From Thoreauomyces humboldtii (taxonomy: Eukaryota > Chytridiomycota > Chytridiomycetes > Spizellomycetales > Powellomycetaceae), in assembly GCA_027596035.1 (NCBI GenBank), contig JADGJA010000525.1, positions 1-15,948 of the forward strand: DNA of 15,948 bases, written 5' to 3'. Of this stretch, positions 9,530-15,948 are shown in pieces. Position 1 is the first letter of the stretch; each line of letters opens with the position of its first letter. The translations under genes and the position numbers were made by a program. The notes under the pieces were generated by a model. That model saw nothing but the letters and a program-made list of their open reading frames with translations. It was not told the DNA's origin and ran no database searches.

Positions 9530-10553
9530 GATGATTGCAGAATGACGCTCGAACCATGCTTGAACCACCATCCCCAGTGGGTGGGGAGGGACCGAAGAGC
9601 CGGTGCGGGTGTCCTACGCACGTATGCTGTCGACGGGGATCGAGAAAACATTGATCGCAGAGGAGAGCAGACGGGATACGTCTCTCAGGAAAGGGCTGGA
9701 GCTGGGAGCAGAGGTCGCAGTCCACCTTTTCCTATGCAGCAACCTATGCGCATGCATTGATCCAGACACTGCGCAGGTGTTCGGAAGGATACTTCTACCT
9801 ATCGGAAGACGGGGTGTTTTCCGCTCGCTGGATCGATCCGGAAGGATGCGATTACATGGGCTCTCCTGTATGGACTGAAAGCACCCACGAAACTACTGGT
9901 TCCAGGCGTGGAAAGTCCCCGCTTTATCGCGCGTGGGAAGGATACCTACCAGCTTTGCGGCCTGCTGGAACTGCCCTTGGGAAACCACAGATCGCTGCTA
10001 TTGCACTACTGGTCCCATTGCTCACGGTTTCGGAAGGGTCTGGCAGGTTCAAGCGGAGTCCGTCGATAGGAAGGGGAAGGATGAAGATTGCGAGGAACCT
10101 AGAGCAACGAGCAAGCAGGTAGGCGGGTGGGTGGGCAGGTAGGAGAGGAAGCTCTGCACTGCTTCCGAGATCAGTACGCAGAGCGTTCAAGGTTGGTGAA
10201 TCGATTGTACAATGTAGCGGGACAAGCGAAGTGATGAGTATGATGGGCATGTATGGAGGACGAGGTGGGCGTTGGGGTGGCGTTGGGGTTTGCGGCCAAA
10301 GCTTCTTACGGTGTATGTGTGAGTCACCAACCATCCTGTCCAAAAAGGCGCCAGCTTCGTCCGATCAGGTCCGGGAGAGAGAACCAGGCGGCAGGCAGGC
10401 ACCTACGTACCTTCTTCAAGGTGGGTCGTAGCCACCACCTGCATTTCAAAGTGACTTCGACGGGTCGGTCGGGAGGTGGAGGTAAACTCAAACATAATCT
10501 ACTCACAAGTGATCAGAACGACCTTTCCAGGACGCTTTGATTTCTGCAAGATC
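9530..10553. other. Unassigned intergenic sequence upstream of the FANCM-like gene
   Basis: About 1 kb without a supportable gene. Several frames on both strands stay open for 60-140 codons, but their translations have no recognisable domain or codon-position signal. The longest + frame, 9757-10122, ends in basic low-complexity sequence. GGAAGGAT recurs at 9783, 9839 and 9935. G-rich sequence occurs at about 10118-10145 and 10255-10295. No tRNA or terminator is evident. Confidence 0.4.
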
Positions 10554-10664
10554 ATGGTGGCGGTGGTCGCGGTGATTCCTTGTACCTTCGTCTCGTCCTC
10601 TGCTCCCTCCGACCTCTTCAAGTTCCGACTGGAGTCCCACGTCCGTTCCACCGGGCTCAGCTGA
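10554..10664 (+). other. Possible upstream ORF in the FANCM leader
   Basis: An ATG at 10554 opens a 36-codon frame ending with TGA at 10662-10664, 34 bp before the helicase ATG. If the transcript starts upstream of 10554, ribosomes would meet this small ORF first, and it could reduce translation of the helicase. The peptide (starts MVAVVAVIPC) has a hydrophobic beginning but no known family. The transcription start is unknown, so its existence as a uORF is unproven. Confidence 0.25.
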
Positions 10665-10698
10665 GCGCTCTACCGGTCTCCGGTCTTCCGCGTGTGTC

Positions 10699-13600
10699 AT
10701 GGACTTCGAGAACGAGTTCAATGACGACGAACTATTCGAAGATGACTACGACATCCTCGTGCAACTGGCAGACGACGCTCAACACTCTCACAACGACTCG
10801 CTCGTATCTCACATTGCCAGCAGTCACGCCGGCAAAAACCAACCGGTGGCTTTCCCCGGGTTTGACTCTGCACGCGCTGGAGCAGGTCCACCGCGTCAGG
10901 CCACCTTGTTCGAGACGTTGCACGGGAATCCACCTCCTCCTTCGCGTGGTAGAGGAGGAGGCAGGGGCGGTGGTAGAGGCGGAAGAAACGTGGCAAATGC
11001 CCAGAAGGAAGGGTCGGCGTTCGAAGATGGAGGCAATCGATCTCGCTCGGCTGCTCAACCCGCGCTCCAGTTCGTTGGAGGTGGTCCTCTTCCCCTAGCC
11101 TCTGCAGAGAATGACGGAGACTCTGAGGAGGAGGCTATGAACGAGTCGGGGAAGGGCTATCTTCCCGTCCACAAGATTGATAGGGAAGCCATAAAGACTT
11201 GGATATACCCCACGAACGTCTCGCTTCGTGACTACCAGTTCAACATTGTTTCCCGTGGTCTCTTCTCGAACACCTTGGTGGCCCTGCCTACGGGTCTAGG
11301 AAAGACCTTCATCGCAGCTGTCATCATGTTCAACTACTTTCGTTGGTTCCCGGAAGGTTGCATCGTGTTCATGGCACCAACAAAGCCTCTTGTGGCTCAG
11401 CAGATCGAGGCCTGCTTCAACATCACCGGCATCCCCCAGGAAGCTACGCAGGAGCTCACGGGCGCGACCGCTCCCGACCTTCGGAGGCTTCACTGGCAGC
11501 AGAAACGCGTGTTTTTCCTGACACCTCAGGTCATGCAGAACGATCTCAACCGGGGAACCTGTCCCGCCGACAAGGTCGTCCTTCTTGTCGTCGACGAGGC
11601 GCACAGAGCGACCGGAAATCACTCATATTGCGAGGTCATCAGAGAGCTCAGGCAGCACAACCAGAGGTTTCGCGTCTTGGCCTTGACGGCGACTCCTGGA
11701 AGCGACACCAAGACGGTGCAGAACGTTATCGAGAACACCATGACGGCTCGCATAGAGATTCGAACAGAAGACTCACTTGACATTCGTCAGTTCAGACACT
11801 CTCGCACTGTCGATGCCATTACGGTTCCACTTTCCGAGAACATTATCAACATCAGAGAGAACCTCAACAAGGTCTTTGAGCCCATTCTGTTCAGACTGTC
11901 GTCCGGGAGAGCGTTCTACACTGCGGATCCAACCAAGGTTTCCCGATTCGGCCTCATCAAGGCAAGGGAAAAGTGGCGCGAGGAATGTCGGAGAGGCGGT
12001 GCTGAGCGGGGTGCCATGACTCCCGGGAGGGCCGCAGGATTGGAAGGCGACTTTGGTGTGGCCATGATGGTAGGTTCCTCTAGTGTCGGGGGCGATGCCA
12101 TCCATACGTTTTCGAAAACACTTGCTAACCCAAATTGCCACATATTCCCCAGCTGGCAGCGGCCCTTCAGCTTCTTGTGGAACACGGTATCCGCGCCTGC
12201 TACAACAGTCTTCATGGTCTCGTCGAAGAAACCCAACAATTTGGCGGCCGTCCTTCCAAAGCCAAACGAGATCTTGTTTCTCACAAATCATTTGCGTCTG
12301 CCATGTCCCTGATCGAGAGTCTGATCAACCAGCCCTCCTTCTCCAGTCACCCAAAGATGGAACGTACGGTCATCACCGTCGTTCAACACTTTCTCGAACA
12401 TCAGGAAGAGTTCCTCCGAGTCAAAGCACAGGGCCGTGGAGAGGAGAAGGAGATTGCTGAGACGAGGGTGATGGTCTTCAGTCAGTTCAGAGATAGCGTG
12501 GAGGAGATCGTTTCGGCTCTGAAACATCACGAACCGTTGATCAGAGTCATGTCCTTCGTCGGTCAGTCTTCAGCTGGAAAGACGAACAAGAAAGGGTTTA
12601 CACAGAAAGAACAGCTAGAGGTCATCTCCAAATTCCAGAAAGGAAACTACAACGTACTCGTCGCGACGAGCATCGGAGAGGAAGGTCTGGACATCGGCGA
12701 GGTGGACCTTATCGTCTGTTTCGACTCCCAGAACAGTCCGATCCGAATGCTCCAACGCATGGGTAGGACGGGAAGGAAGCGTCAGGGGAGGATCGTGCTC
12801 CTTCTCACGGAAGGAAAGGAGGAGGAGAATCACAGGAGAGCCCAGGCTCAGTACAAGACGGTCCAAAAGTCGATACTGGAACAGCAAGGGAAGAAACTCG
12901 TCATGTATCCAGAGGACTTGTGTCGCATGCATCCTCCTGGTCCGAGACCCGTTTGCGTCAAGAAGCATCTGGACATCGCGGAATACCGCGTGCAGAAGAG
13001 AGGAAACAAGGCCATGAGGGACGAGGCGGAGGGAAAGAAGAAGAAGCCGGAAAAGCCTCCGAAAAAGGTCAAGGAACCCAAAGCGCCAAAGGTCCCGAAA
13101 ACGCCAAAGGAACCGAAAAAGGCGACGAGGAAAAGAAAGGTCAAGGAACCATCACCGGAGATGGAGGAAGCCATCATCTCCGACTTCGACGATGAGGATG
13201 ACGAGGATCGCGGGAAGGTTTCTCGACGGTTGGTCAAGGGACCTTCTAAACGCGTGGTGAACAGTGTCGAGGATCTTCACGCCGGACTAGCTGAACTCGG
13301 AGATCGGAGCGATTTTCTTGACACAGAAGATGAAGCGGATGCGGAACTCGCCTCCGCTGCAGCCGCTTCAACCTCTCGCGTGTTTGACTCTCCAGCCGCC
13401 AAGCCAAAGGCGACGAGGAAGCGCAAGGCGCCGGTGGATCCCATCGACGACGTTGTCGTGAAGAAAAAAACTATCGCCCCGAAGAAGCGAATCAGAAAGA
13501 ATTCGTCACCTCTTATACCATCCCCACTTCGACGGGTCGACAGTTTGGAAGCCCTCATGGACGACGCGGACGATGACGACGACGAGCGGATCTTGATGAC

Positions 13601-15893
13601 GGACATTCCCTTCGCCTTCCGGAGCCACAAGTTCGGGAGCTCGAATGGAAGCTTCGCGTCCAGCCCTTTGATGTCACCCACCAAGAGGAAGCGGGAGGAT
13701 AGTGTCACGAACGTAGCGAAGCGCGTGCGAAGCGAAAACTTTTTGCAAGAAGCGACAGTTCTACCAGTCACAGAAGAGGAGCTTCCAGAACATCCAGAGT
13801 CGCTGATCCTTCCTGGTCTCATCGAGCAGCTCAATGCACTCAGCGACGATCAATTGGCCGAGTGTGGAAAAGAGGATGAATTTGAGTTCGCGGAAGATGA
13901 TTTCTGGAATGTCGATGAAGCATGTCTAGTGTACGATCCGGAAGAATGCGCTTTCTCCCCGGACACACCCCTCGTACTGAGAGCGAGGATATCGCCGGTT
14001 GAAGTAGTACCCTATCCTCAGCCGATGGTCGTCGTTGTTCCACCAGCGGATGGTGTTCCACTGGATAACGAGGCGCTGCGAGGGCCAGAACCAGAACAGC
14101 CCGAGACGGATTATGATGATGAGGTTCTTGACTTCAATTCGTCTCAATCCCTCGACTTCAATTCGATTGAAATCCACGAGAACAATCAAATACATACCAA
14201 CCCCGACCCGCTGATCAGTCCGGCCCGGCGACCACCTTCACCGTTGCCTCAACCCCCCGAACAATCAAAGGCAACATCCCCTATTCCCAACGACTCTTTC
14301 GCGTTTGACGAAGATGAGTTTGGAGATGACTTTCTGGATGATACGTTCCTCGCCGATCTCGAAAATCTCGAGACGCTTCAGTCCGCGGTCACCGCGTCCA
14401 CGCCCATAGTGCCACCCAAAGCCGTGGGAACCCGTCCGTCGACCGCCCAGAAAGTGCAGTTCAAGATCCCGGATCCAAAGACCCCAACTTCCCTTAGGAG
14501 ACCGACGGGACACACACCCACGGCGGTCTTCTCGACATCCCCGTCTGCCACAAAAACGACGGGCGTCATACGGCCGGCTCCGAGGATCATCGACCTCGGT
14601 GGCGACGATGCGTTCGCGGGAAGTCAATGGGGAACGCAAGCGAGCGCGAAAAGGAAGCGGATAAGGAGGGTCAGACCCGTCAGTAGACATATACCCATGG
14701 CTTCGATCGTCACTCCAAGAAAGAATCGACTTGAATCAGGCCGAAGCGGAGACGTAGAGGCAAGAAATCGGCATGGTGGGGCAAGGAGGACGCATGCCAA
14801 CGCTACCGTCAACCCGTTCGTTGAATTGGAAGCCGAGGTGTCGTCCTCCCCTACCTCCCAACCCGGCGATGGAGAAGGCTCACGTGGCGCCTCCGGCGAC
14901 GAACGCGAGGACGGTGAGGACTGGGACGCGGATCTGAGCGGCTTCGTCGTCGGTGACGATCATCCCGAGACTCCCGGGACCGCCACCCCGGGGAAAGGTC
15001 CAGGACGATACAAAGCCAGTCCGTCCGATCTTCGAGCCTTCTACCAGCGTTCGTTGCTGAGTCCCGCTATGGGGGGATTCGGAAGCAGGAATGGTGGGGG
15101 CTACAGGTTCGCTTGGGGAAGGAGCACACCCGGAAGGAGCAGCAGGAGGAGGGTCGAGAGTGAGGAGAGTCTTGTAGGGGACGAAAGGGATCGTTCGTTG
15201 AGTGGTTTTATTGTGCCGGATGATGACCTGGAAGAGGTTATCGAAGAGGGGCAAGAGGAAGACGTGTGGAGCGCGGCCAGAAGGCAGGAGAGCAACGGAA
15301 ATACTACCTCACGAGATGATTGGGAGACCATGGATAGTCCATCGGCACAGAAAGCGCGACCATCCGACATCAACACTACCGGCAACAGCCGCCCTACACT
15401 CGCCGTGCATTCCCATCTCCAAACGATGGCCCCTCCAGACACGGACCTGGATCACCTCGCTGCATCGGCCATGCAAGGGATGATGGACATCAATTGGGAG
15501 GAAGACTGGCATGACGATCCACCCGAAACACCAGCTCGCCATCCACCTCTTCAACCTCCTCCCCCCCTTCCTTTCGGAAAAACACCGTTGTCAAAGACCC
15601 TCGGCGTCGCCAACGCCGCAGCGGCGAGCCCGTACAGTCCGTTCAACCTGCATGGACCATCGCCATTGAAACCGCTGGAGGATTTGACAGAGGCGCAGAA
15701 AGTGAGTGAGTAGCATACACTATTCCGAGCAACACATCTTTGATAGGCCGAAAACTGATTGAGAATTGCGTTACCTCACCTGAAGGGCATTTTACTCGCT
15801 GAGCACGATCCGTTTGCGCACCTTCACCGCGTTGAGCAGACCAAGAACAACAAGCTAACTATCCTGGTGGATACAAGGGAGATGCGATCTTCG
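10699..15893 (+). CDS. FANCM: FANCM/Hef/Mph1-family DNA helicase, 3' end beyond the window
   Basis: Proposed exons are 10699-12069, 12153-15701 and 15786-15893; a donor (gtaagc) at 15894 leads out of the window. The visible part is 1676 aa. FANCM-family translocases remodel stalled forks and D-loops and act in crosslink repair and crossover control. Motifs in lobe 1: RDYQ 177-180, LPTGLGKT 196-203, APTKPLVAQQ 226-235, DEAH 299-302 and TATPG 330-334. Lobe 2 has VMVFSQF 563-569, the family-specific KGFTQKEQLEVI stretch (~604-615), ATSIGEEGLDIGEVD ~628-642 and QRMGRTGR 658-665. Residues ~80-97 are RG-rich. A Lys/Pro-rich stretch at ~752-787 is followed by roughly 850 residues of acidic, Ser/Pro-rich, probably disordered linker. 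The last visible exon contains LTILVDTREMRSS (~1664-1676), resembling the first strand of the ERCC4/XPF nuclease fold. The intron at 12070-12152 has CTAAC 24 nt before its acceptor; the intron at 15702-15785 was placed by frame. The ATG at 10699 has G at +4. Confidence 0.94.
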
Positions 15894-15948
15894 GTAAGCT
15901 CATATGGTTTACGTTCTAACACTCTCTTCCATATGCTCATACCCCACC

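Noticed and set aside
9848..9889. Ty1/copia-like reverse transcriptase remnant (LLYGLKAPT in one + frame)
   Set aside because: The match to the LYGLKQ-P motif is only a few residues, lacks the Q, and no YVDD box, integrase, protease or LTR is visible nearby.
9757..10122. A 121-codon ORF as a hypothetical gene
   Set aside because: No ATG-supported start context, no recognisable domain, low-complexity basic end, and overlapping open frames on both strands of similar length.

Overview
The window is eukaryotic nuclear DNA. It carries three protein-coding genes, all on the + strand, each interrupted by short spliceosomal introns. I reconstructed 12 complete introns of 61-91 nt, plus one that runs off the right edge. 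All have GT-AG ends, and several carry CTGAC or CTAAC branch-point-like sequences 20-45 nt before the acceptor. Short introns, compact spacing and GC-rich coding sequence suggest a fungus or a close unicellular opisthokont relative. The four-LIM, LD-motif paxillin and the FANCM protein that runs into an ERCC4-type segment are unlike ordinary yeast or filamentous ascomycete orthologues. This hints at another lineage (basidiomycete, early-diverging fungus or unicellular holozoan), but I cannot name the species.

Layout. (1) 187-2558: a paxillin-like adaptor, 5 exons, about 685 aa, with three LD motifs and four LIM domains. (2) 2559-3112: short intergenic region with the leader of the next gene. 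(3) 3113-7961: a KDM5/JARID1 H3K4 demethylase, 8 exons, about 1461 aa, with the family order JmjN-ARID-PHD-JmjC-C5HC2-PLU1-PHD-PHD. (4) 7962-10698: a 2.7 kb gap without a convincing gene. It is rich in simple and tandem repeats: TTTTCAT-type, a 22-bp GCTTG-type array, a 10-bp array of helically phased A-tracts, and a 19-bp triplicate. It also holds a CCAAT/TATA-like pair and possible Pol III box sequences. (5) 10699 to beyond 15893: a FANCM/Hef/Mph1-type DEAH helicase with both RecA lobes, a very long acidic and low-complexity linker, and the first strand of an ERCC4 nuclease-like domain. This gene continues past the window.

The three genes do not form an obvious pathway: cell adhesion/cytoskeleton or septation scaffold, chromatin demethylation, and replication-fork or crosslink repair. 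Their co-orientation looks incidental. I see no new multi-gene system. The points most worth checking are the FANCM-ERCC4 architecture, the paxillin N-terminus recovered through a 13-nt coding exon, the third PHD finger of KDM5 without a visible aromatic cage, and the curved-DNA-like repeat cluster in the long gap.
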